In this document: in pieces, positions 52,475 through 63,589 of the stretch | How the letters are laid out: each line of letters opens with the position of its first letter | How positions within the stretch are numbered: position 1 is the first letter of the stretch | Assembly (NCBI GenBank): GCA_002335605.1 | Contig: BEDY01000004.1 | Location: forward strand, 806,001 to 870,000 | Length of the DNA: 64,000 bases | Reading direction: 5' to 3' | Source of the DNA: Prillingera fragicola | Taxonomy: Eukaryota > Basidiomycota > Tremellomycetes > Trichosporonales > Trichosporonaceae | The notes under the pieces: model-generated | The model's database searches: none | What the model saw: only the letters and a program-made list of their open reading frames with translations | What the model was told of the DNA's origin: nothing | Program-made: the position numbers and the translations under genes

Positions 52475-55030
52475 ATGCCGCCTCACTCCGCACGCAGCGG
52501 ATACGGCTGGTCGATGCGGCCCGTGCGCGCGCTCCTGGTCATTTCTTGCGCCGCCGCAGCTGGCGCCGTTCTCGCGCGCCCAGTCGCCGCCGCACCCGCG
52601 CTCCTCGCTTTGCGTCAAGGTTCGTCGTCCGCTGCGGCCGATGCCTCGGCTTCCAGCGAGGAGCCTCATACGTCGAGCAGTGGAGGCTGGATCCCAGACG
52701 CGTGGTATCGCGCCGCACTCGCGAGCATCATGTCGGTAGACATCGTCACGCCATACGGAAGCGCCTTTGCCACCGGGCAGCCAGAGTCGGTGACCGAAAG
52801 CTGGCTCACCCACTGGCTTACAATGGGCGGCGAGGGGCAAGTGACTGTCAATGTACGTACCAAGCATCATGCCTGACCTCTACACGTCTTCTCCGTGCAT
52901 GCGTCCAAGATCCACTCGCTCCCAGTCTTTATCAGTCATCTCACCCGCCCCTCTTTCCACAACGCACACCAAGGCGCTTTTCAGGCGTGACGTGCCGCTG
53001 ACATTCCACAGCTCGACGACCGCAACCTCACCCTTCCACACCGACCAGCAGCCTTTCCAGACTACCTGTCTGATGAAGACAACCTGCCTGTCAAAGGCAT
53101 GCTTGTGCACTTTACCTCACTGCCAGCTCCAAAGACTCAGGACGCCGACTCGGCGGCCCCGCTCGAACAAGATCCTGCTGCGCGCGACACTTTATCCTCA
53201 TCGCCACCACAATCGTCAACCGACGCCGGCTCAGAAGCACACTACGCCGCCCTCCCCAGCACCCCGGAGCGGGCCTGTGAACCCCGCCCGTTCCCCCCGC
53301 GACGCCACCCCGAACGCCTCCGTCCCTATCGGGTGGCACTTGTTGAGCGTGGTGGCTGCGACTTTGCGGCCAAAGTCCTCGCAGCGCAGGACCGTGGCGC
53401 GTCGGCCGTCGTCGTGGGGGACTCGGTTGCTCGCGCAGGCGAGACCGACGCAGAGGGGCGACACCGCGAGAACCTCATTACAATGTTCTCGCCAGAGAAT
53501 ACAGAGGGAATCGGCATTCCTTCCGTGTTTGTCTCGCGCGCCAGTTATCTACTCCTGAGGGATCTGCTGGCCAACACGACTGTCCATGGACACCCGGGCG
53601 TGTGGGTCGAGCTTGGAGAGGCCGAGGATGATGGAAAGTGAGTTTAAAGGTTTCAATGGTCGCGGATCGCGTAACGAGACGAGGCATCCTCTCGTGGCAT
53701 TACGAATGCGCGAGAGCACGACTGTCTTTTCTTGTTAATTTGCACTACTGCGTGAAAGCGATGATTCGGATGATGGTGACGACTCTGTGTCGGCTGCCAC
53801 TCGGCAATCTGGTTGCGGTCACAGCGCATGATGCCGAGATGGCAGTGCGACAACATGTTCCATCAACCATGCCCTCCTGTTGAGGAATCGAGCTATTATT
53901 GTGGCGTCGATGACCTCTTGGTGGCGTTGCTGAGAACATTCCAACCGTTCTCGACGTGTGTCCAGGCCCGCCTGCTGGCCTTCGATTCATCAACTGCGTA
54001 GCATTGCTGACATGCCAGTGCCCTTGGGAGTCTTCTGACCTTTGCACTCCTCATGCCGTCGCTATTCCTACTTGCCACGGTCGCTGCGCATCGGGTGCGA
54101 ACCGCTCGGTACGTCAGCTGCCAAGTTGCACCGCCGCCGCAGACTGCTGACATGCATCTCAGACAGCGCGAGGCCAACCGCGCTCCGCCAACCGTAGTCC
54201 TCTCGCTCCCCGAACGCGTCTGGACTCCTGACATTGTCTGGGAAAAGGAGGACTCTGATGACTCGGACAAGGACACGCCAGAAGTGCCTGCAAAATCACC
54301 AAAGGCTGACGACGCTGCCAAGGCTGCGCCCGACGCGGCTCCGCCGGCTACCGAAGCGACCGAGCCAGTGACCGACGTGGCTGTTACGTCTGCTGACGAT
54401 GCCGACGCGGAGACTGAGTCCCCTGTTGCTGTCAAACCTCCTCGTCGTAGGGGTAAAGAGCGGCGCAAGAGCAAGCGGTACTATGGCAAGGACGAGTGCG
54501 CAATCTGCATGGACAACTTTTTACGCGGCGAGATCGTTCGCATTCTGCCGTGTGGACATGTCTTCCACAAAGATGAGTGTGACGAGTGGCTACTCAAGTG
54601 GCGCAAGCTGGTACGTCACATTTTTTTTGCTGTATAAAAGTTGTTTGTTCGCTGACGTGCGCGTGCGCGCTTTGTTCTGTGCTCTTCCATTCAACAGTGC
54701 CCTACATGCCGCGCCGACGTAACCGTCACGTCCACAGATTTATCGTCTTCCACGACCCTGACGCCCGTGGTCGAAAGAACACCAGTTATTGTACCCGGTG
54801 GCAGCACGTACGGCGCAACCCCGGGCAACACTGTTATCAACAACGATGCCAACGCGGGCGCCGACGACAGCGACTGGGGTATCTGGGCGTGGCGCGATCG
54901 CTTAGGAGAATGGGGGGCGCGCGTGGGGGCTGCCGGCCGCTCTATGGGTGACTCACTCCGTGCAGCAGTGTCGCGCCCCGCACCCGAAGCAGGTGACGAG
55001 CGGACGCCGCTGGTTGCGCCGGGTGTGTGA
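52475..55030 (+). CDS. PA-TM-RING ubiquitin ligase (RNF13-like topology)
   Basis: Signal peptide (RPVRALLVISCAAAAGAVLA), then a lumenal PA domain with RVALVERGGCDFAAKVLAAQ and GIPSVFVSRASYLLLRDLL, a transmembrane segment (LGSLLTFALLMPSLFLLATV), an acidic/basic linker (ESPVAVKPPRRRGKERRK) and a RING-H2 finger: CAIC, then LPCGHVFHKDEC, then CPTC. An intron (54611-54697) falls between ligands 6 and 7. Proposed exons: 52475-52852, 53012-53637, 54019-54108, 54163-54610 and 54698-55030; 624 aa, in frame. The 381-nt intron 53638-54018 is unusually long and might hide an acidic exon near 53760. The protein likely sits in endosome or vacuole membranes and ubiquitinates sorted cargo. Confidence 0.82.
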
Positions 55031-56661
55031 GTTGCGAAATTATCAGCCCCAGAGAAATGTTGCTCGACACTGGCCCAAGGGCGACCCCGGCGAGGGTTCT
55101 GCGTGGGAGCAAGCGAGTTTCAGCGCGCATTGGAGTGAGTGTGAGTGTGAGGAGAGGGCAGGCAGAGCCCTGCAGAAGAAATCTACCCTGCCGCCGACTC
55201 GTGGAGCTGCAGAGGGTATGCTACGATAAACCACTCAGTGCCTCTGTCATGTCTGTTGTACGTTGTCGAGATGTGAGCTACGACTGTGATGCCTTTGACT
55301 TTTCCGTGGTTTTTTCCTCAGGCGCAATCACAGTCGTTCCGGCGCGACGCAGTCAATGCTCACACGCGCGAGCGAGCGTGACATGGCCAAAGGAAGAGGA
55401 CGGATCAGCGATCTCGTTCGCGACATGTGTCACGCTGTTACAAACGTGTAGGAAACGGATCGGGTGGAGCGTGTCGCAGCCTTATCACGAGCTTGGACGC
55501 CTTTGCCACTCTCAAAACACTACCCCTGCGACAGCAACCGAGTGTCGGCCAAAGGACCCCAAACATATACTCTGGCGGTGGAGAGCAGAGACAAGAGTCA
55601 GCTCGAGTGGGCAGTCGTCGGCTCTGCACCTCGCTTCCACCTCGCACCGCTGATGTCGTTACCAAGTCACGCTCTCTTGTTCGCGGCTGGTCAGTGGAGG
55701 GAGAAGGATCGAGCGTAGCCGTACTCGGGTGACCCCGTGTCCGGTTGCAGGTCCGTGGCGTGTCCTCGGTGTTCAAGGTGCACGGACCCAGATGCAAATT
55801 GTTGCTGCTACTGAACTCTTATCATGGCTCCACCTCTTCACTCCACCACCCCATCGTCCCGCTTACTGTTCATGCGTGTATACTGATCTATTTCTCCTTC
55901 TGCCCACCTCCGCTGACCCACCTGACCTGCATCCCACCTTCTAACCACCACGCCTTGAACCTGCAACGCTGTCGCCTGGCAAGGGATCGGCGTCAGTACA
56001 CTGGACGTCCCATGGGCACCTTTGGGCATCCCGGGCGTTGGGCGTACCCGATGCAACAGAGGGGTCTGGAGAGGGGGTCTGTGGATCTGTGGAAGGGGGT
56101 CGATCATGTGGCCCATCCCCCGTTGCCTTTTGGTCGGGCGCAGGTGGTGGTGGGTGGGCGTGATGCCTCGGCTTGGCCCATGGTCGCTTGGGTGCTCGTC
56201 ATGGTGTTCATGGTGTTCATGGTTTGTGCTGCGCCCCTCGGGTGGTGTGCTGTGTGGTGTGGATGAGTCACACTAGTCGTTTGAGCCTCCCCTGCGCCCG
56301 TGGGGTTCAGTCGTCGCTTTGTGCGCGTCAGCGCGTGTGTGTGTGTGTGTGCGAGCATAAGCAGCAGCGCAGGAGGAGGAGGTGTGAGGGGCGCTGCTGA
56401 TCGCGATGAACGAGGGAAACGCGGGGGCGCAGTTGCGTGCGCACAACGTCGACGCCAGCGAGGGGCGCGTTTGGAAGGCGGTCGTTGGCGTAGAATACAC
56501 CACCCACGCCCCATCTGGACGGCCTCGCGCGCGGGGGGGGAAGGGCAAAAAGGGCTTCGTCGTGTCGTATCGTCTCTTCTCTCTTGTCTCTCTGTGTCTC
56601 TCACTCGCCCTTGCCCTCTCTGTCCCTCTGGGTGGTCGACTCTCCCTATTACTCTTCTTCA
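55031..56661. other. Intergenic and long leader of the zinc-finger gene
   Basis: 1.6 kb without a supported gene. Contains CATGGTGTT repeated at 56200 and 56209 with a partial third copy, and (GT)8 at 56335-56350. Towards 56660 the sequence becomes C/T-rich (CTCTCTTGTCTCTCTGTGTC), typical of a 5' leader. Many overlapping ORFs here are low-complexity. Confidence 0.5.
56335..56350. repeat. (GT)8 microsatellite
   Basis: Eight GT units upstream of the zinc-finger transcription factor gene. Confidence 0.8.
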
Positions 56662-59337
56662 ATGACGGACACACTCTCTGCCGAAGACTCTGCCCTCCAG
56701 ACATCCATCCCCCGTCCTCTTCTTCATCATCAGCGTCCCCGAGAGTCTAGGGGCTCGACGTCCCCCCACCGCCCAAGGTTTGACATTGCTCCTCACAGCA
56801 GTTACTTCTCCCCCACCTCGTCTCCCCCCCCTTCTGGCGCTGGCGGGGCCGTCCATAGTCCACACACCCTTTCATACCACTATCCCGAACACCCTCCCTG
56901 CCCACCCATTTCCCGTCACCGTCTCGACCAGATAAAGCAACCAAGACTCAGCCCCCTTGCTCCCTCTTTTAGTACCGCCCAGTCTTCGCCCCCGCCCCCG
57001 TCTCCGCCCGCGACTTGCACTACAACTATCTCTCTTCCTCAGGAAGCGCCAGCTGCTCACTTCTTCACAACCAAGCCCCAGCCGCCGCCTCCTTCAACCT
57101 CTGCAACCACCACTACTTCTGCTGCTGCTGAAATTGCTTCAGCCGCTGTAGCAAGCCCTGGCCCACCGCCCATGTACGGCTTCTCGTCGTACATCCCCCA
57201 CGACATTGGCGAAACTTCTCCATCATCCACTGGCGCCGCCTCTGGTAGCCCCAACATGTCTGCCTCCAACTCTGCCTCGGCCATGTCAGCGCCCGCTAGT
57301 CTTGGGCAAGAGAACACGCCACCTGGCGGCGGCACCGGCCAGCCTAATCCAGCTGCTGCTGAACTTCACTCGCATTCGCAAACCGCACCAGCCGCCCTCG
57401 GTGGTGCGTACTCGTCCAGTGGCGCACCTCAGCAACCAAACACCCCCGTAAGTTGTTAATGACTCACCACCACCACCACCACCACCACCACCACCACCAC
57501 CACCTACTGACAGCCAGCATGCGGCCGCGACGTCTGCAACCAGCACCCCGCAGCAGCACACCACCACCCTCGTGCCACATGCACCCGTCAGCCCTCAGGC
57601 TGGCGTTTCGTCAGCCCAAGGAACTGCCACATCCTCCGGTGGCGGCCCTCCCTCGGCACCCACCATGAACGGCATGCAGTATTCCTTCCCGTCCATGCCG
57701 CTCTGGGGTCCCAACATGCAAAACATGGAGGGGTGGGGGAACCGTGCCGATATGCGTGGTAGCGGCGATCTCTTGCTCGTGCCTGCTTCCCAGTACACCG
57801 CCGCTTCGACCCCGGCCCTTCTCGCTCGGCGCCGCGCCGGGACGGATCGCTGGCCCCCAACTGACCAGCACCGAAAGTATGACGACCGCATGCCCAACGG
57901 TGGCTCCTCCAGTAGTCGTCATGATCATAATGAACAGGACTATGCCCACCAGCAAGACGGTGCCATGGAGCACAGTGGCAACCACGTGCCCTCCAACCAC
58001 CACCTCAACACCAACCACCACGACGGCTACGACCGCTACGGGTACGGCGACATTCGTGTTCCGGCGCCTGGGTTTCCGTACCACCACCCACCCAGCCCTC
58101 ACAGCACGACCCACACGCACACGCACCAACCACACCAGGGCTACCCACCTGTTGTCGACGGCCATGTCCCACCGCGCGACCGCCCAGTACCCCCTCGCCT
58201 CGCCCCACCAGGGTCGCTCGGATGGGCACCCGGTTCGCCCTTCTCGGGTCCTCCCACAGGCAACATGCCTGAGATGAACGGTACCATGCACGACGGCTCG
58301 GCCAACATGGCCCACCCCCAGGTCAACGGGTACAAGCACAGCGACGGCTGGACGCATCTTGCGTCTGGCGCTGGGTCCAACACGTCCAACGCCGACTCGG
58401 ACCGCCACTCCCAGCAGCCCATTCGTGATTTGATTCCCTCGACATCGCGCGGTGGAGGGAGGCGTGCTGGCAGCGCCCCCGCGGCGGTGAGTCGGCTGTC
58501 ATGATTACATCAAGGAACTCACATACTGACTCCAAAATCAGCGCAGGTTTCAGTGCCCGGACTGCAACGAGGCGTTTACACGTCGCAATGATTTGGTGGT
58601 GAGTATTGTGCGGTGGGCTCGGTTCGCTCGGCCCGATCGTTTCTTTGTCTTGAGAACATGTAGCAGGTTGGCACTGCTGCCTGCCATCTTGTCATTGGGG
58701 TCCGTCAAGTCTCCCTATTTAGGCAGTGTAGACGACCTGCCTGAAGATGGGAAGGCGGCCAGTTGTCGATGGCCGGAAGAGGGGCTGGGTGGGCGAGTGT
58801 GCAACGTGAAGGATAGATGCTGACGCACCCAGCGCCATCAGCGCAAGCACAGTGAGTATTGGACAGACTCGACTGTCTCGTTTCTGCTGAGGTGCTGGGC
58901 CCCACCCGTGTCCGGCTGTGTGAGGAAGAGGGACACGGACGCGCACCGCACCGCCGGTGGGGCCGAGGCATGGCACAGCTCAACTCGGTGGCTGTGTCTC
59001 TGATGCAACCCCGTTCCGCTAGTGATTAACACTGACACTTGCAGCTGGCGAAAAGCCCTTTGTCTGCCCTGTATGCGGCCACGCTTTCGTAAGTACCCCA
59101 ATCCTTCTCAGTGTCACCCATATCCACCAGGATTCCCCCTCACTGGAATCTATCCCACCCAAAATAAATAATTTCGAAAATCCCTGATTTAATTACTGAC
59201 ACATCCAGGCGCGCAAGGACAAGCTTCTCATGCACATGCAGCGCAACGAGCTTTGCCGCTCTCGGGCACCTCCTCGTCAGCCCCGCGGTGGTCGTCGTAG
59301 CGCCAGCGGAGCTGGCCCAAGCGGCAGCGGCACCTAA
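56662..59337 (+). CDS. C2H2 zinc-finger transcription factor
   Basis: Exons 56662-57447, 57518-58486, 58542-58598, 58833-58851, 59045-59088 and 59209-59337; 667 aa. Residues 1-585 are low-complexity (Pro, Ser, His, Gln, Asn) and hold no domain, typical of a fungal activation region. The C-terminus carries two fingers: FQCPDCNEAFTRRNDLVRHQ with RKHTGEKPF as linker, and VCPVCGHAFARKDKLLMH followed by MQRNELC, so the last ligand is Cys (C2HC). A short Arg/Gly-rich tail ends the protein. Part of the first finger (HQRKH) is coded by a 19-nt exon. The first intron contains a (CAC)13 run. The target genes are unknown. Confidence 0.87.
57465..57503. repeat. (CAC)13 microsatellite inside intron 1 of the zinc-finger gene
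   Basis: Thirteen CAC units in the 70-nt intron 57448-57517, between donor GTAAGTTG and branch-like CTGAC. It could affect intron length between strains and splicing efficiency. Confidence 0.8.
58833..58851 (+). other. 19-nt microexon of the zinc-finger gene
   Basis: CGCCATCAGCGCAAGCACA codes for R-H-Q-R-K-H plus the first base of Thr. It is flanked by introns of 234 nt (58599-58832) and 193 nt (58852-59044). It supplies both zinc-binding histidines of finger 1, so skipping it shifts the frame and removes the finger. Confidence 0.8.
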
Positions 59338-60894
59338 ACGCCCTGCCGCTCTTGTGTCTCGTCCGACAATCTTCGCCGAGACGCTTTGTCTACCGCTATA
59401 CCATCGAATCTGTGGCTCATACCATCTTGCTCGTCTTGCCTTCTCGTCGTTCTCTTGCTTGCGCTGGCCTTCACGACTATGCCCCCCCCCCATGCCTTAT
59501 GCCCCTATGCCCTCTGGAGCACGCACGACCTCCCGTCCGCCCTCATTCGCTACTCATACCGAATCAAATATCCAAATGCTCGATGACCCGGCGCCCAACC
59601 GCTATTAAAACTCCATCAACTATCACCAAGGTCCTCCGCTTTGGCTGGGACGCGGGGGAGTTTTTGGACTGCACTACTCTTTGTGTTTCTGCGTCTGGGT
59701 GGCTGTTCAGAAATGATACATAGCGTCTGTCCATAGCTATAAATGATCTTGTGTAGACTGCTGTAAACGCAAAGTGTAGCGCGTGGCCTGTACCTTCTCA
59801 GTCACTTTCTTACTGTGTCCAGACGCTTGCTTTTTTATTCTTCTGCTGTACTTGTGTTCTTCTGCTATGCTTGTGAATGCACTTGCTTGGACGCCCTTCC
59901 AACTTGTTTATAAAAAGTGATATCAGCGGAAGCAAATATTACTAAACAACCAACGAGGCATATTCCCAGCACGCCCACCGCAGCTTCCTCGACGTTTCCT
60001 CGACGTTTCCTTCCCCTCCATATGTTAAGCCTGACGTTCTGCACCACTTTTCTAAGGACCACGCAGTTTAAAACTTCATGTGAGCGTGGGAACACCCCCA
60101 ACGAACGTTTACAGTCAACAACGAATCAAACCCGGCATTCCTCGGCATCGTCGTTCGCCACAGGAGGACAAGCTTGCTGTCGTTCTCCCCATCTCCTTGA
60201 CCTTCTCTTACATGTGTCGAGCGTGGGAGAATAGCTCACCTGCAAACTCCAAGGAGCTTGCACGTTGCCCATATGAGCTCCACCGTTCTCTTTCAGTGCG
60301 CTTCTGCCCACTGGAAGACGAGGGCGAGAGCGCGAGGCTGGCCTGAACCCACGCCACCTCCTCACTTCGTAGGTGGAGACGCCAAACGACAGAGAAGCGC
60401 AGAATCAAGTCTCCCAGAACAGCAGCCCACTTGCATGCCCCTGACTTCTACCGAGCACAGCAAGGTGTCAACCTCGTGTAGGCCACAACAAGGCGAGAGA
60501 AGGAAGACGCGAACTTCAGCTGGAAGAGCCCAGGGGCGTACCAACAAAGCAAGCGTCTGTTGCTGTTTGCCTCATTTTGAGGGTACGCTGATACTGAAAC
60601 GTCGTGTCACATCCCTGGAGGCGTGTACGGCGCATTATCGCTTCCCGGCAGCTGTTCGTGACGCCCGGTACCGGGCGTGGACGATAAGAGCCTGGCGACA
60701 GCCCATTGTCTTCTGGAGTACGACACTGCAAACTGGGTGTCTTCCTGGATTCCTCTGATCCTCTGTGCCAAGTGGGGCACCACCGGTTTCCAGGAGAGAT
60801 TGATTGTCAAACAGGTACATACTGCTGCACAATTCTACTGCAAGCCCGCAAAAGTCTCAGCGCTAAACGCATCGCAACACGCTTCGAACACTCT
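59338..60894. other. Intergenic between convergent genes, no gene seen
   Basis: 1.5 kb of 3' flanks. A direct 11-bp duplication CCTCGACGTTT lies at 59987-60008. ORFs on both strands at 60100-60850 have no domains or splice logic. Confidence 0.5.
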
Positions 60895-62787
60895 TCAGCG
60901 CCTGCCTTCCGCCATTGCCAGATATTCCTGCTCAAGCTGGACCTTCCTCGCCCAAACCCTCGCCTGCTCCTCATCCATGGTTTCCATTCCGCTCAGATCT
61001 CCTGCCCTGTAAGCCTCGTCGACTGGCATGTCAACCACGAGCGTGTAGTCTGGGCTGGCAACGGCAGGCGCCTCAGCGTATTCCCGCTCCAACTCGCCCT
61101 TGGCATGCCACCGCTGGCCCTCGAGCGTGTCGGCTGGACTGGGGAAATATCCCGAGTCGCCACTAGCAGGGACACTGGTGGCGTACTCGCGCTCTAGCTC
61201 GCCCTTGCGATGCCATGCCTGGCCCTCGAGCGTGTCGCAGGGGCTGGCGACGTATTCTGGCGCTCGAGTGTACTCTGGCGAGACGACTGCCGCGTATTCT
61301 GCCTCGAGCGCTGCTTTTCGGTGCCATGCGTGGCCTTCAAACGTGTCGGCTGGACTGAAGAGGCCGGTAGAATCACTGCCTGTAGAGCTGTGGCTGTCTT
61401 TCGGGGGCGGGAGAGGTGGGGCGGCGATACGATAGCGACGCTGGCTCGTGCACGGACCACCGCCAAACCCGCTCGTCTGTTGAGGATAAATTCCAGGAGA
61501 CCCACCAGCGCTGGTCGGCGTGTGGGGACCACAGTCGCTCGAGAGACTACCCGAGCTTCGCCTTGGCGGGAGGGGTGGCGCACCGAGTCGCCCCGGCGAC
61601 GGTACAGCAGGCGCGCAACCTGCAAGCTGAGCCGCTGTGCTTGTTCCAGCCTGAGCCATGGCCTGTGCTGCTCTTGTCTGCGCCACAGCAGAAGCATACG
61701 CGCTCCTAGCCGAGCTGAGCGGGCAATGCGTCTGCTCCCGGCCCTTTCCCTTGTCTGGCCCGTAAGGCGGGGACGGAGGCTGCGGTGGAAGTATCGGAGG
61801 TGGCTGCAGCAGTGGCGTGAGCTGGGCTGACAGCTGCTGTGCGAGCTTGTCCACCATCGGTGCTATTGTGGAAGCAATGATGGGCGAGCGCAATCCCAGT
61901 GGGTTAGCCGGACCTTGAATGACGGGCGGCTTGCGATCGTCCAGCACCTGCCCAAGTGGGTTGAGGTCGCGCACCCAGTACTCCTTGCCTCCGATGGTTG
62001 GGGGCACTGGCGGCGCTGCAGCTGGCGCTGAAGCCCACTCGGCCGCCGCCCTCGCAGCGGCATTGGCGCGGTCCTGCGCCTTTTGAGCCTTGGCGTATGC
62101 CTTGCTCTGCATCTTCAATGCCTTTTCAGCTGCTTTGGCGGTCGCGTCGTTCCTTTTCGCAATCATCTCCGTCTTCCGCTCTGCCTTGCAGCGCGCCTTG
62201 GCCGCGCGGCGGATTTCGCGTTGCGCACGGCGTTCGGACGTGTTCTTGGTCTTCTCCATGCGCTGCTGCTGCTTGAGCCGCTCCTTCTCAGCTTTGGCCG
62301 CCACCTTCTTGGCTTTACGTGCCGCTTTCTGCTCTGGTGTTTCGTCCTCAGAGGACTGGTCGTTAGCAACAGCAACGCAAGGTCACTCACATCTGAGTCC
62401 CAAATAGCCTCAGCGATCATGCCAATCGGGTCGATAATGTCGAGAAAGTCATCGTCGTCTTCATCCGAGTCGCCATAGGAGGCACTGCTCGTCTCTGAGC
62501 CCCCGCCCACGGGCAGGTCTGGCATCTCCTCGGCACTGCGACGGCGACGCGGTGGTGGGCGTTCTGAAAAGTCATGTGAGTCTGTAGGGGAGGGATCTGC
62601 GGACGCCGAGTATGGTGGAGGGGCAGCGTCGGAGTCCTACGGGGGTCAGCGGCCGTGAGGGGCAATGAGCACTCACCTGTGGCGTCTGCTTCTCTCTCCT
62701 GCCACCGCTAGAAACATTACGGGACGAGCCCGAGGCCGACGACCGCTTACAGCCCGACGAGCATGGCTTGGACTCGGATGCGCCCAT
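60895..62787 (-). CDS. Probably lipidated protein with C-terminal D-T-x-E-G repeats
   Basis: Exons 62787-62677, 62636-62391 and 62355-60895 (introns of 40 and 35 nt); 605 aa. Starts MGASESKPCSSGCKRSS: Gly2 with Ser6 fits the N-myristoylation consensus and Cys9/Cys13 could be palmitoylated, suggesting membrane anchorage. An acidic segment (DSDEDDDDFLDIIDPIG), a long Lys/Arg/Ala helix (KAEKERLKQQQRMEKTKN) that may form a coiled coil, and a Pro/Ser-rich region follow. The C-terminus has three repeats of DTxEGxxWHxKxxLExEYA spaced 37 and 35 residues apart, plus a fourth degenerate one (DEEQARVWARKVQLEQEYLA). No known domain was recognised. A membrane-attached scaffold is plausible, but function is unknown. 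Confidence 0.72.
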
Positions 62788-63589
62788 AGCGATAAAGAAT
62801 GGCAGAGGGAGGTGGAGGCGTGGGGTGGGGTGTGGAGGGGACGGCTGCTGTGCCTTTTGGCCAGGGAGCTGTTCAAGGACTGCAAGAGTTGTGAGTGCTG
62901 AGCGCAGCAAGTAGAGAACGACCCAAAGGATGGCGACAAGAGGAGAAAGAGGGCCGTACGTGCGACTCGGCTTGGGCTTTCATATTTCAGAGCAACAGCA
63001 TGGGCCGATGAATACCACATACCTCGTGCGGTGCGGTGCAAGTGACATCGCCCCGCCCAGCTGCGGACGCCACTGAATGGCGCGGTGTTCCTGGCTGGCT
63101 ATAAACGGGGACTTGTTCATATCCCCGCTCTTATCCAAGTTGGGAACCGACAGCAACCGTGACGAGAGTACGAGCGAGCGAGACCGCCAGCTGCGTCATG
63201 TGTATGTGTGGGCGCCGCGGCTCTCTGCCGGGACCCAGGCAGCCATGGTTGTACCGCACACGAGTGTTCTTTGTAACTTTCGCTTCCTCCGTCGCAATTC
63301 ACTGTCTCCGCGAATGATACCACCACAATGTTGCCACCTCGAGGGCCTGGCATGGCTATGTGTTTGACAGGCATGTGAAGCTGTGAGAACTGGTATGTCA
63401 TGTATACACACACTTTTGGCTACAGCAATGCAATACGGTGAGGCCGGCCAAGGATCACCGTCTCAGTACATCGAGGCATCTACAGACCGTGCCTGCCGAG
63501 ATTAGATCGTCTCACTCAACGACACAGCCCTCTCGGGGCAGCCACAGCAGCACCCACATGCATCTGCATCTTTAGGCGAAATAGGCACT
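62788..63589. other. Intergenic, no gene seen
   Basis: 800 bp between the lipidated-protein start and the next gene's stop. No domain-bearing ORF, repeat or RNA gene. Confidence 0.45.
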
